Shown here: in pieces, positions 1-7,218 of the stretch
How positions within the stretch are numbered: the first letter of the stretch is position 1
Layout: every line of letters starts with the position of its first letter
Position numbers and translations under genes: made by a program
DNA from: Candidatus Gastranaerophilales bacterium
GTDB taxonomy: Bacteria > Cyanobacteriota > Vampirovibrionia > Gastranaerophilales > Gastranaerophilaceae
Direction: 5' to 3'
Assembly: GCA_947628355.1 (NCBI GenBank)
Contig: CANQZO010000049.1
Span: 1-10,590 of the forward strand
DNA: 10,590 bases
Notes under the pieces: generated by a model
The model's input: only the letters and a program-made list of their open reading frames with translations
What the model was told of the DNA's origin: nothing
Database searches by the model: none

Positions 1-79
1 TCAAAAAAAGATCTGCCGGATTGGAAAATTTTTTCGCATAGTGCCAATAAATTTTCCAATCCGGCAGATCTTTTTTTGA
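1..79. repeat. Perfect 31-bp inverted repeat with 17-nt loop at window edge
   Basis: Positions 1-31 are the exact reverse complement of 49-79, with a 17-nt spacer at 32-48. The GC-richer core (GATCTGCCGGATTGG) is flanked by runs of seven A and seven T, so it resembles a bidirectional intrinsic terminator. It nevertheless lies inside the open frame of the GT8 gene on the minus strand. The inner arm and loop encode a plausible GT8 tail (W-K-I-Y-W-H-Y-A-K), while the outer arm (1-31) reads as its mirror copy. The outer boundary coincides with base 1 of the window, which suggests a fold-back artefact at a contig end. A real hairpin is the alternative. Confidence 0.9.
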
Positions 80-898
80 CCAAGTCTCAATAATATTATT
101 CCACGGTTTTGCATCGGCATAATGTCTAATTACAGCATTCTGAGATGCTTCTAAAAATACTTTAGAGCTTACCTCTATTTTATTTTTATCTAGTTGTTGT
201 TGAGAGGGTTGATAAATTACATTATATATCTGACTAAGTTTTTTAAACTTATTATTTCCAAACATTCTATTCAGAACATCTTGATCACATATTGAAACAA
301 TTTCTGTTGATAGAATTTTAAAATATTCTTTAATAACATTATCTTGTCTAAATTTCTTTGCATTAACAAGCAGAACACCTGCATTAAAATAATTACCAAA
401 ATTTCTATAAGGTATTTTAGGATTTGAATCACACATTTCTTTATTTACAAATAACGGAACTACAATATCAGGAACTCCACCGATTGCATAATTTTCAAGA
501 TCTTCATCATATAATGATTTGATGTCTTTAAGACAAATAACATCCGAATCCAAATATATGAATTTATCCAATTCCGGTCTTAATAGGGGCATAAATGGTG
601 TACAAAAAGCATGAATGCCTGGCCAAGCTTTTCCCGCTGATAATTTTTTAATACAGCTAAAATATTCCTTTTTAAATATTTCATCATACTCAACAGGTAT
701 CCAATGAATAGAAAAATTACTAAACAATTTTTTTAATTGATCAAACCTTTTTTGATTCTCAATTGTGACGCCTGTATGAATAATAAAAAAATCCACATAA
801 GATTTCGTATTTTTTAAAATACTTATCATTGTAACTGAAACAAAAGAACAATATTCGTTACTACAATGAAAAAAAACAGGAATGGAGTTCTTACTCAC
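1..898 (-). CDS. GT8-family glycosyltransferase (3' end at or beyond window edge)
   Basis: About 299 codons are visible with no stop before base 1. The GTG start at 898 overlaps the end of the upstream epimerase gene by 8 nt and has a strong GAGGAG ribosome site about 7 nt upstream; no ATG competes nearby. Family 8 glycosyltransferases are retaining enzymes that use nucleotide-sugar donors, and many extend LPS or capsule chains. Visible motifs: FIYLDSDV with the metal-binding DSD at residues 117-119, FNAGVLLVN at 171-179, DQDVLN at 205-210, and HYADAKPW at 259-266, the second metal/donor motif. The protein is nearly full length for the family. It is the last gene seen in the operon and is very AT-rich. 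The last ten or so codons fall in the outer arm of the inverted repeat and may not be genuine. Donor and acceptor cannot be read from sequence. Confidence 0.88.
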   Translation of the reverse strand, partial: MSKNSIPVFFHCSNEYCSFVSVTMISILKNTKSYVDFFIIHTGVTIENQKRFDQLKKLFSNFSIHWIPVEYDEIFKKEYFSCIKKLSAGKAWPGIHAFCTPFMPLLRPELDKFIYLDSDVICLKDIKSLYDEDLENYAIGGVPDIVVPLFVNKEMCDSNPKIPYRNFGNYFNAGVLLVNAKKFRQDNVIKEYFKILSTEIVSICDQDVLNRMFGNNKFKKLSQIYNVIYQPSQQQLDKNKIEVSSKVFLEASQNAVIRHYADAKPWNNIIETWSKKDLPDWKIYWHYAKKFSNPADLFL

Positions 899-1760
899 GA
901 ACAATCTCCTCTATGGCATCGTGCAGATTATACTGTGGCACAAAACCGACTTCATTGTTAAGACGCAAAGAAGAACCAATAACACGCTTTTGCTGAGCAC
1001 TGGCTTGTTCTTCAAATTTTACCAAATGTTCCTTACCCATTGAATGGGCAATCATCATTACATAATCGTGAATAGATGTTTCTTTGCCACTGCAAATATT
1101 GACGATTCCTTCAACTGAACTATCCAAAAAAGCAACAAAAGCTGCGGCTATATCTTTGGTATAGATATAATCTCTGATAAGGCTGCCACTGCGGATAGTA
1201 ACAGTTTCATTAGCCAACAAATGATTAATCACATCAGAGGTTAGTCTTCTTGGGTCTGTTTCTTTGCCAAAAGCCGAGAAAATACGTCCCCAACCAAAGG
1301 AAATACCATTGTTTTTGCAATAGCTTTCCGCAATTTGCCTTACAAAATCTTTACACTGGCTATATATGTTAATCGGTTCTGCCGGCATATCCTCGCACAA
1401 AGTTTCATCATGATAGCCATATTCTGCATATGTTCCCGCCATAACCACACGTTTGCCTTCATTTTTATGAAATGCCTTTAATAAATCAACGGATGAAGTT
1501 AAAAAATCAAAATTCATATTATCATTAAATAATCCTGTGCTTAACCATGCATAGTGTAGCAAATATTCAGGTTTGACATCTGCCAAAAGAGTATTAACTT
1601 CATCCTTGTCAAATAGATTAGCTTTAACATAAGTTACATCTGCAGTGCTATGCTCATCACCAATAGTCATGACATAGACCTTGAAGCCGGCTTTGATTAA
1701 ACAAGGAACAGTTTGCGTTCCGATTAGTCCGGTACCACCGGTTAATAATACTTTTTTCAT
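891..1760 (-). CDS. NAD(P)-dependent nucleotide-sugar epimerase/reductase (extended SDR)
   Basis: 289 aa from ATG at 1760. This start gives a 4-nt ATGA overlap with the upstream flavoprotein gene and puts TGGTGLIG at residues 7-14 in the Rossmann nucleotide-binding position, with GGAG a few bases upstream. The longer in-frame reading to 1814 lies wholly inside the previous gene and is unlikely. Extended SDRs of this kind reduce or epimerise keto-sugar nucleotides. The catalytic set looks complete: Thr/Ser region AGTYAEYG near 108-115, Tyr133-x3-Lys137 (YSQCK), and the substrate-side RDYIYTKDIA at 196-205. It is clearly a paralogue of the SDR at 4090-4986, with shared YCKxN, VIN and SGK blocks. 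Given RfbF and RfbG in the same operon, the likely substrate is CDP-4-keto-6-deoxy-glucose or a derivative. The exact reaction (4-reductase or epimerase) cannot be assigned. Confidence 0.88.
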   Translation of the reverse strand: MKKVLLTGGTGLIGTQTVPCLIKAGFKVYVMTIGDEHSTADVTYVKANLFDKDEVNTLLADVKPEYLLHYAWLSTGLFNDNMNFDFLTSSVDLLKAFHKNEGKRVVMAGTYAEYGYHDETLCEDMPAEPINIYSQCKDFVRQIAESYCKNNGISFGWGRIFSAFGKETDPRRLTSDVINHLLANETVTIRSGSLIRDYIYTKDIAAAFVAFLDSSVEGIVNICSGKETSIHDYVMMIAHSMGKEHLVKFEEQASAQQKRVIGSSLRLNNEVGFVPQYNLHDAIEEIVRE

Positions 1761-3040
1761 ACTGCAAGCTCCTTTCCGTCTGCAAATGCTTGGTGTGTCC
1801 ATTTGTAATCCCATTTGCCAAAGCGTCCGATACTTTCTATTCCTAAAGAATTCAGATAATCCAATACAATTTGGCGTTTTTCATAAATTGAGGGAACAAA
1901 GGTAATATTGGCATACGGCTCAAAGCGAATATCTTTAACAATCAAATCTTCCGGCGCAAAGACTTTCATTTCTTGCAGTTTTTGAATTGTATTGTTTAAA
2001 ACTTCAGAATCCGACGGTATTGTGGCTTTACAATCAAAAAAGATTTCGGCTTGTAAAGATGAACAACCCTCCGGAGCATTATCTGGTGATTTTAAATTTG
2101 GAGAATAAACACGAGCCGATAAAATATCCTCGTCATAAATATAAAACCATAGGTACTTAGCTATATCCGGACGATTAAATCCTAATGAAACCTGATAACC
2201 GCAGGTCCAATGCAATTCATTGGTTGCTGCAATCACATCTTGCGGAACATCAGGCAACATTTTAATAATTTCCGGCAAAGGTAAAGTTGATATCAATCGT
2301 TCATAAGTCTCCGTCGTTCCATCTGCAAAATAGATCTCTTTTGTTTGTGGACTAATTTTTATGACTTTTTTGTTAAGTCGTATATCTAATCCTTCACGAC
2401 AAGTATTTAAAATACTTCTAAAACCGCCTTGTTTGGGATACTTCATAGTTTGGGCAAAATAAAAACATTCATTTTGAGTTGTATAAGAACCTCGCAAAAC
2501 TTGTTTGATATCCGGTGTATACATTCGAACGCTGACCCATTTGGTTTCTAGCTCACTCGCTTCTACACCCCAATATTTACGCGTGTAAACAAAAGGAAAA
2601 TGTTCAGCAAAGTAATTGCCATATTGCACTCGCAACCATTCACCATAGCTTTTAATCTCAGCAACATCTTTTTGCGGACGATTTACAAAATCGGCAATAA
2701 CCGATACTTTTTCCTCAGCAGGCAGAGGAGCTAAGTTGTTTTGTGCCGGATGACGCAACCAATAGCCATGGTAATAATTACTTGGAAATGGAATATGTTC
2801 ATACATGCCGATTTGACCGGCAAACAACTTTTGGTCATTCTCATCCGGTGCAAATGAAAAATGCACAAAGCGATCAAAACGAAAACCATCTATCTCGAAA
2901 AATCCGCACAAGCCACCCCAGTCACTATCTTTTTCATAGATAGTACTGGCAATTTCTTTTTGCTTAAGATGATAGCCGGCAGAGATGCCGGCAATACCAG
3001 CACCAAGAATAATAGTGTTATTGGGCAATGTGCTCTCCAT
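1757..3040 (-). CDS. FAD-dependent oxidoreductase/mutase-like flavoprotein of polysaccharide operon
   Basis: 427 aa. An N-terminal FAD-binding Rossmann motif is clear: ILGAGIAGISAGYHL at residues 11-25, acidic E36 ending the second strand, and WGGLCGFFEIDGFRFD at 41-56, the GG motif typical of the amine oxidase, protoporphyrinogen oxidase and UDP-galactopyranose mutase superfamily. YPKQGGF at 201-207 and a C-terminal RFGKWDY block also fit this group. Members in surface-sugar operons are usually annotated only as NAD(P)/FAD-dependent oxidoreductase. Here it sits between RfbG and an SDR, so action on a CDP-linked 6-deoxy-keto-sugar or its ring form is inferred, not shown. ATG 3040 overlaps rfbG by 23 nt; a TTG four codons later, preceded by GGAG at good spacing, is an alternative start. 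Cytoplasmic, with no signal peptide or membrane segment seen. Confidence 0.85.
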   Translation of the reverse strand: MESTLPNNTIILGAGIAGISAGYHLKQKEIASTIYEKDSDWGGLCGFFEIDGFRFDRFVHFSFAPDENDQKLFAGQIGMYEHIPFPSNYYHGYWLRHPAQNNLAPLPAEEKVSVIADFVNRPQKDVAEIKSYGEWLRVQYGNYFAEHFPFVYTRKYWGVEASELETKWVSVRMYTPDIKQVLRGSYTTQNECFYFAQTMKYPKQGGFRSILNTCREGLDIRLNKKVIKISPQTKEIYFADGTTETYERLISTLPLPEIIKMLPDVPQDVIAATNELHWTCGYQVSLGFNRPDIAKYLWFYIYDEDILSARVYSPNLKSPDNAPEGCSSLQAEIFFDCKATIPSDSEVLNNTIQKLQEMKVFAPEDLIVKDIRFEPYANITFVPSIYEKRQIVLDYLNSLGIESIGRFGKWDYKWTHQAFADGKELAV

Positions 3041-4097
3041 GCTCTAAAATTTGCTTTACACAGAAATCATACATATCATCGCTATGTAAAGCTTCTTTAT
3101 ACCAATCAACCGTCTTTTGTATGGCATCAGTCAAGCCCCATTTGGCTTCCCATTGCAACATTACATAAGCTTTAGTTACATCCAAGTTCAGCAAAGTGTT
3201 TTCATGCACTGCATTGGGATCAGAAGCATTAACCACTTCACCTTTGCCGTAATATTCAACCAAGCGACGAACAACTTCTAATACAGGTTTGTTAGCGGAA
3301 ATATGCGGGCCAAAGTTAAAAGAGGTTGAATACTTAATCGGCTCTTCAATTAGCTTTTGGCCAACTTTAAGGTAGCCTGACAATGGTTCCAAGACATGTT
3401 CCCACGGACGAGTAGCAATCGGATTGCGAATTTCGATCGGTTTTCCGGCCTCAATATAACGGATACAATCCGGAATCAGACGATTATCCGACCAATCCCC
3501 ACCACCAATTACATTACCGGCACGAACAACTGCAACAGCTTTACCGTGTTTAGCATATGTTTCAGGATTAAAATAAGAAGCCCGATAAGATGCCACCATC
3601 AGCTCGGTGCATCCTTTAGATGAAGAATAAGGATCGTGTCCGCCCATGCGGTCAGTTTCTTTGTATCCCCAAATCTGCTCCACATTCTCATAACATTTGT
3701 CAGAAGTAATCATTATTACGGTTTTAACACAATCATTAGCGCGAACTGCCTCCATAATATTGAGAGAACCCATTAAATTAGTTTCATAAGTTGCTTTAGG
3801 CTGCGCATAGGCGGTACGCACCAAAGCTTGTGCCGCCAAATGGAAGATTATTTCCGGCTGATATTTTTGAATCGTTTCATTCAATTTTCCTAAATCACGA
3901 GTATCTCCACGAACATCTGCATAAAGCTTATCATGTAAATGACAAGCCTCAAAATTACCTCTATCAGAATATGGATCTAAAGAATAACCGACAACTTTTG
4001 CTCCCATCATCGTTAACCAAATCGAAAGCCAAGACCCTTTAAAACCTGTATGTCCTGTTATCAAAACTGTTTTTCCATTATAAATATTATTAAACAT
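3018..4097 (-). CDS. rfbG: CDP-glucose 4,6-dehydratase
   Basis: 359 aa, the normal length for RfbG. It converts CDP-D-glucose to CDP-4-keto-6-deoxy-D-glucose with tightly bound NAD+, the entry to CDP-linked deoxysugars in O-antigens. Visible signatures: GHTGFKGSWL at residues 15-24 (the FKGSWL form is characteristic of RfbG), FHLAAQALVR at 85-94, TSDKCY at 131-136, catalytic Tyr157-x3-Lys161 within DPYSSSKG, RAGNVIGGGDW at 192-202, and RPWEHVLEPLSGY at 230-242. The start ATG 4097 is preceded by GGAGG and overlaps the preceding SDR by 8 nt. With RfbF two genes upstream, the first two steps of the CDP-deoxyhexose pathway are complete. No RfbH follows in this window, unlike classical Salmonella or Yersinia clusters for 3,6-dideoxyhexoses. 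Confidence 0.96.
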   Translation of the reverse strand: MFNNIYNGKTVLITGHTGFKGSWLSIWLTMMGAKVVGYSLDPYSDRGNFEACHLHDKLYADVRGDTRDLGKLNETIQKYQPEIIFHLAAQALVRTAYAQPKATYETNLMGSLNIMEAVRANDCVKTVIMITSDKCYENVEQIWGYKETDRMGGHDPYSSSKGCTELMVASYRASYFNPETYAKHGKAVAVVRAGNVIGGGDWSDNRLIPDCIRYIEAGKPIEIRNPIATRPWEHVLEPLSGYLKVGQKLIEEPIKYSTSFNFGPHISANKPVLEVVRRLVEYYGKGEVVNASDPNAVHENTLLNLDVTKAYVMLQWEAKWGLTDAIQKTVDWYKEALHSDDMYDFCVKQILEHGEHIAQ

Positions 4098-4986
4098 TAT
4101 GTATCCTCCACCATCCTATTGTTTGTTTTAGTCCATCTTCAAGCAAATATTTGGGCGACCAACCGATAGACTTTAGTTTATCGTTGTTTCCAACAACTAA
4201 ATCATCGCCAAAAGCCGCAGGAATTGCTCCCCACAAAATCTTGCCCTGAAAATTTGTTAATTTTGAAATTGTGTTTACAATCTCACGTAGTTGCACTGGT
4301 TTGCCAGAAGAAATATTAACAGCACCTTCAATTTCGTTTTCAAAGACATCTACAATACCGCACGCTGTATCTTCAACATGTAAATAATCTTGAAACTTCA
4401 GACAGTCGCTAACTTTAACATCTTCTCCTTTAAGGCAAGAATTAATAACCGAAGGCATAAGACGTTGTGGTTTTTCATATGGTCCATAAAGATTGAAACA
4501 ACGTGACCATTTAAAAACAAGGTCATTCTGTTTGCAGTATTGTGACGCAACTTTGTAAAGAGATGCCTTACACTTTCCATGTAAAGAAGCATTTTCTAAA
4601 GGTGTTTTATCTTCAAATAGATATCCATAAGAAAAGTCGTATTCAGAAACTGTTCCATTTCCTTGGAAAACTCTTCCTCCATTCAAATGAAAAGATTTTA
4701 GTATATTTAAAGATGATATTAACCAGTCGATATTGATATTGGTACCATGACATTTTGGCCCCACATACCATGCTAAATGAAGCATTTTTTCAAACTTATT
4801 TTGTTCAAAAAATCTTTTCACTGCTTCTGCATCTAATAAATCAACATTCAGCTGCCGCAACCCCTTTTGTTCGGGCAAAGCTGATTGCTTTGAAACGCCA
4901 CAGACGTTATAACCTCGTCTTAAGAGCTCGGAAACAACGTGCCGCCCGACAAAGCCGCTATGCCCAGTTACTAAGATTTCAGACAT
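4090..4986 (-). CDS. NAD-dependent epimerase/dehydratase-like SDR with His at the catalytic Tyr position
   Basis: 298 aa from ATG 4986, which starts 5 nt after the rfbF stop. A TTG at 5010 would add eight residues but lies inside rfbF and is less likely. The nucleotide-binding motif TGHSGFVG is at residues 7-14. Further SDR blocks are LHLAWY at 69-74, GNGTVSEY at 109-116, RCFNLYGPYEKPQRLMPSVIN at 162-182, FQDYLHVEDTA at 199-209 and GAVNISSGKP at 221-230. By position the catalytic YxxxK should be residues 136-140, but the sequence reads H-G-K-C-K: Lys140 is kept while Tyr is His136 (codon CAT, one transition from TAT). Its paralogue at 891-1760 has Tyr there. Likely role is reduction or epimerisation of CDP-4-keto-6-deoxyhexose. 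It could also be a weakened enzyme, or one using another acid/base. Confidence 0.87.
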   Translation of the reverse strand: MSEILVTGHSGFVGRHVVSELLRRGYNVCGVSKQSALPEQKGLRQLNVDLLDAEAVKRFFEQNKFEKMLHLAWYVGPKCHGTNINIDWLISSLNILKSFHLNGGRVFQGNGTVSEYDFSYGYLFEDKTPLENASLHGKCKASLYKVASQYCKQNDLVFKWSRCFNLYGPYEKPQRLMPSVINSCLKGEDVKVSDCLKFQDYLHVEDTACGIVDVFENEIEGAVNISSGKPVQLREIVNTISKLTNFQGKILWGAIPAAFGDDLVVGNNDKLKSIGWSPKYLLEDGLKQTIGWWRIHNV

Positions 4987-4991
4987 GTCAT

Positions 4992-5771
4992 TTATTCCCA
5001 AATTTTCCAAGGAGCTTTATGTTCAGCCCACATTTTATTTAAATCTTCTTTATCTTTGAGCATATCCATTGCATGCCAAAAACCAACGTGTTTATAAGAA
5101 TTTAATTTACCTTCATTAGCTAAATTTCGAAGAGGATCTTGTTCCCACATCATATCTTCACAATCTTCTGGGATATAATCAAAAATCTCTGGTTGACAGA
5201 CGAAAAATCCAGCATTAATCCACGAGCCGCTCTCTTTAGGCTTTTCGGCAAAATTAGTTACTGTTCCTTTATCATCAATACCCAATGCTCCCCAACGCCC
5301 TTCCGGTTGGTAAGCAGTAAGAGTACATAATTTTCCAGATTTTTTATGATTTTCAATCAACGCAGGAATAGCAACATCACCAACTCCATCTCCATAAGTC
5401 AGCATAAAAGGTTCATTCCCAATATATTTTTGTGCTTTCTTAATGCGACCAGCTGTTTTGGTATTGCGTCCCGTATAGAGCAAAGTAACTTTCCACGGCT
5501 CACAGTGATTTTGGTGTACGGTCACTTCATTATTGGACAAATCCACAGTAACATCGGAGTTATTCATATAATAATTAACAAAATAGTCTTTAATGACTTC
5601 CTGTTTATATCCGGTCAAAATCACAAAATCATTAAAGCCATAATGGGAATAGATTTTCATAATATGCCAAAGAATAGGAAAACCGCCAATACCAACCATT
5701 GGTTTAGGTTTTAGACTTGTTTCTTCACCTAATCTTGTACCTAAACCACCCGCTAATATTAATACTTTCAT
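4992..5771 (-). CDS. rfbF: Glucose-1-phosphate cytidylyltransferase
   Basis: 259 aa, matching the family length. It makes CDP-glucose and pyrophosphate from CTP and glucose-1-phosphate, the committed step to CDP-deoxysugars. Features: AGGLGTRL at residues 7-14 (nucleotide-binding loop), LKPKPMVGIGG at 20-30 with the catalytic-region lysine, GYKQEVIKDYF at 54-64, YGDGVGD at 126-132 (metal-binding aspartate), EKPK at 176-179, NAGFFV at 186-191, HVGFWHAMD at 228-236 and the family-typical tail KAPWKIWE. The start ATG 5771 has AGGAG upstream and a 4-nt ATGA overlap with the GT2 gene. Product assignment is strong because RfbG, which uses its product, lies two genes downstream. Confidence 0.96.
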   Translation of the reverse strand: MKVLILAGGLGTRLGEETSLKPKPMVGIGGFPILWHIMKIYSHYGFNDFVILTGYKQEVIKDYFVNYYMNNSDVTVDLSNNEVTVHQNHCEPWKVTLLYTGRNTKTAGRIKKAQKYIGNEPFMLTYGDGVGDVAIPALIENHKKSGKLCTLTAYQPEGRWGALGIDDKGTVTNFAEKPKESGSWINAGFFVCQPEIFDYIPEDCEDMMWEQDPLRNLANEGKLNSYKHVGFWHAMDMLKDKEDLNKMWAEHKAPWKIWE

Positions 5772-6757
5772 TTAGATTCTCCTTTCTTTAATTTGAATTT
5801 AACGCCAAGCAAATAAAAATGCTTACCAAGCATATTGTTCTGAATACAAAAGATTCGTTTAAACCATGGGAGATGTAAACTGTTATATAAGTTCGCTAAC
5901 TGAGAAAGAATAAAATCATCTTTCGGTAATTTTTGTATCAAGGTGTTATATTGAGATGTTTGTCGCAACAAACCTTTTAAGGATAAACTCCTATTTATAA
6001 ATCTAAGTCCTGATAATTTTTCATCATTACTAAGATTGTTTGAATACATTAAATCAATTATATAACTTATAACATTAAGTAGAGATTCTTTATGCTCTAC
6101 GGCTTGAGAAGTATTATGCATCAAAGAGGCAATATGCTGAACATAATGATAATAACATCCTGTTATCATAGCTATTGAATTAGCCCGAAGGACAGCTTGC
6201 ATTAATAGGACATTATCCTCATAGTAAGAACGAGAATGCTCAAAGAATCTAATGTTATTATCATGAATAAGTCTTCGTCTAAAAAGTTTATCCCAAATAG
6301 CACCATCTCTTAAAATATCAATTTTCTCTTGTAGTAAATTGGCCAGTACTTTATTTGATAAATGCGAACGAATAACTGTTTTGTCTTCAAATTCCATTTG
6401 ATATTCTGTATATACAACATCAAATTCCCCATCATGAGTTGCTGAATAAAGCTTCTCATAATAATCGACATCAACCCAATCATCTGAATCACAAAACCCA
6501 ATATAATCGCCTTCAGCAACATCCAAACCTGCATTCATTGCTCCACCATATCCTTTATTAGTCTCAAGATGGATTACTTTTATATTCGGACGCTTTGTTT
6601 CATATTTTTTAATAATTTCACGGCATTCATCATTTGCCCCATTATCAACCCAAATAAATTCTATATCTTCGAGTGTTTGTGCAACCAATGATAATAAGCA
6701 TTTCTCTAGATATTGTTCGGTTTTGTATATAGGAGTAATTACAGACACTTTAAGCAT
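5768..6757 (-). CDS. GT2-family (GT-A fold) glycosyltransferase
   Basis: 329 aa, probably the first gene of the operon. The N-terminal GT-A domain is clear: VSVITPIYKTEQYLEKCLLS at residues 4-23, EFIWVDNGANDE at 33-44, TNKGYGGAMNAGL at 66-78, and DYIGFCDSDDW at 84-94, whose DSD supplies the metal/nucleotide-binding DxD. The C-terminal part is less conserved and ends with basic residues (FKLKKGESK), which may help it lie on the membrane; no transmembrane helix is evident. Inverting GT2 enzymes of this size add single sugars to O-antigen or capsule repeat units. The ribosome site upstream of ATG 6757 is weak, and a 12-codon ORF with a much stronger site ends 9 nt before it, so translation may be coupled. 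Donor and acceptor are unknown. Confidence 0.9.
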   Translation of the reverse strand: MLKVSVITPIYKTEQYLEKCLLSLVAQTLEDIEFIWVDNGANDECREIIKKYETKRPNIKVIHLETNKGYGGAMNAGLDVAEGDYIGFCDSDDWVDVDYYEKLYSATHDGEFDVVYTEYQMEFEDKTVIRSHLSNKVLANLLQEKIDILRDGAIWDKLFRRRLIHDNNIRFFEHSRSYYEDNVLLMQAVLRANSIAMITGCYYHYVQHIASLMHNTSQAVEHKESLLNVISYIIDLMYSNNLSNDEKLSGLRFINRSLSLKGLLRQTSQYNTLIQKLPKDDFILSQLANLYNSLHLPWFKRIFCIQNNMLGKHFYLLGVKFKLKKGESK

Positions 6758-6766
6758 ATTTCAATT

Positions 6767-6805
6767 TCATCTCATTTTAGTAATTGTTTTGTTGTCAAGA
6801 AACAT
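6767..6805 (-). CDS. Possible 12-codon leader ORF before the polysaccharide operon
   Basis: ATG 6805 is preceded by GAGGAG at about 8 nt spacing, far better than the site of the GT2 gene. The frame (MFLDNKTITKMR) ends with TGA 9 nt before the GT2 ATG. It could be a coupling leader peptide or simply the 5' stub of a deleted gene. No homology is expected for so short a peptide, so this stays tentative. Confidence 0.3.
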   Translation of the reverse strand: MFLDNKTITKMR

Positions 6806-6806
6806 A

Positions 6807-6978
6807 TTATTTCTCCTCTAATCCTGTGGCTATCTCCTGATAAGTTTTGCCGGACAAACGTATTTTGCGCAATTTGTTATAAGATTATAGAATTATCTTT
6901 AGCAAACGCCATAATACGGTCATTTTGCTCTTTATAATCCTCTTTATCATCAGTGTTTTTTATGTATCCAATAAACAT
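6807..6978 (-). pseudogene. Remnant of a serine recombinase (resolvase/invertase), N-terminal piece
   Basis: From ATG 6978 a 33-codon frame (stop at 6877-6879) reads like the start of a resolvase/invertase catalytic domain: the pattern GYI(K/R)xxxDK, then Q and FAKxNxI, matches Mpi-type enzymes. The usual R-V-S catalytic stretch is replaced by K-N-T, so it would be inactive. In the next frame, 6884-6807, a basic helix-turn-helix-like piece (RKIRLSGKTYQEIATGLEEK) ends at TAA. I infer an internally deleted, frameshifted gene in which only the two ends survive. The identification rests on short motifs and is tentative. It lies between the promoter and the first gene of the polysaccharide operon. 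Confidence 0.45.
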
Positions 6979-7005
6979 TATCTGTCCAAATTAATAGTTT
7001 GTCAA
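6977..7005 (-). promoter_or_regulatory. Near-consensus sigma70-type promoter for the polysaccharide operon
   Basis: On the minus strand TTGACA (7005-7000) and GATAAT (6982-6977) are separated by exactly 17 bp. Transcription would start near 6970 and run into the GT2 gene with a leader of about 210 nt. The -10 box overlaps the ATG of the recombinase remnant, so that ATG would not be in the transcript. A second TATAAT lies at 7046-7041, but its nearest TTGACT is 21 bp away. Confidence 0.6.
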
Positions 7006-7218
7006 AAAAACGCCAAATGATATTATCTAGGGAACGCTTTATTATAGTACTCAAATTCATATTCAAAAGTCAAGTAGTTGACAGCATTTTTCCAATAATT
7101 CTTTTAGAATAACACTATTTTAGTTATAATCTTACGGTTCTTCAATTAGTTAGCATTTAACGTTCCTTTGATTATTAAGGCACAAAAGGTATAAAAACCC
7201 TCTAAAAATCATTATGTT
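7006..7218. other. AT-rich gene-free stretch
   Basis: No coding frame or RNA gene is convincing here. It contains a TATAAT-like box on the minus strand (7046-7041), a TTGACA on the plus strand (7079-7084) without a well-spaced -10, and a short inverted match GGAACG/CGTTCC (near 7031 and 7161). None is strong enough to call a functional element. Confidence 0.5.

Noticed and set aside
1761..1814. N-terminal extension of the second SDR gene
   Set aside because: It lies inside the flavoprotein gene, while ATG 1760 has a ribosome site and places the Rossmann motif at the very N-terminus as usual.
5346..5714. Plus-strand open frame opposite rfbF
   Set aside because: Shadow of a strongly identified gene; no ribosome site or domain.
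6953..7013. Inverted match GTGTTTTTT / AAAAAAACGC flanking the operon promoter, as an invertible element
   Set aside because: Short, imperfect and mostly homopolymer; not comparable to known invertase sites.
7079..7110. Plus-strand TTGACA as a promoter
   Set aside because: No -10 box at acceptable spacing and no intact plus-strand gene downstream.
7031..7166. GGAACG and CGTTCC inverted pair as recombinase site
   Set aside because: Only 6-7 bp match, expected by chance over this distance.
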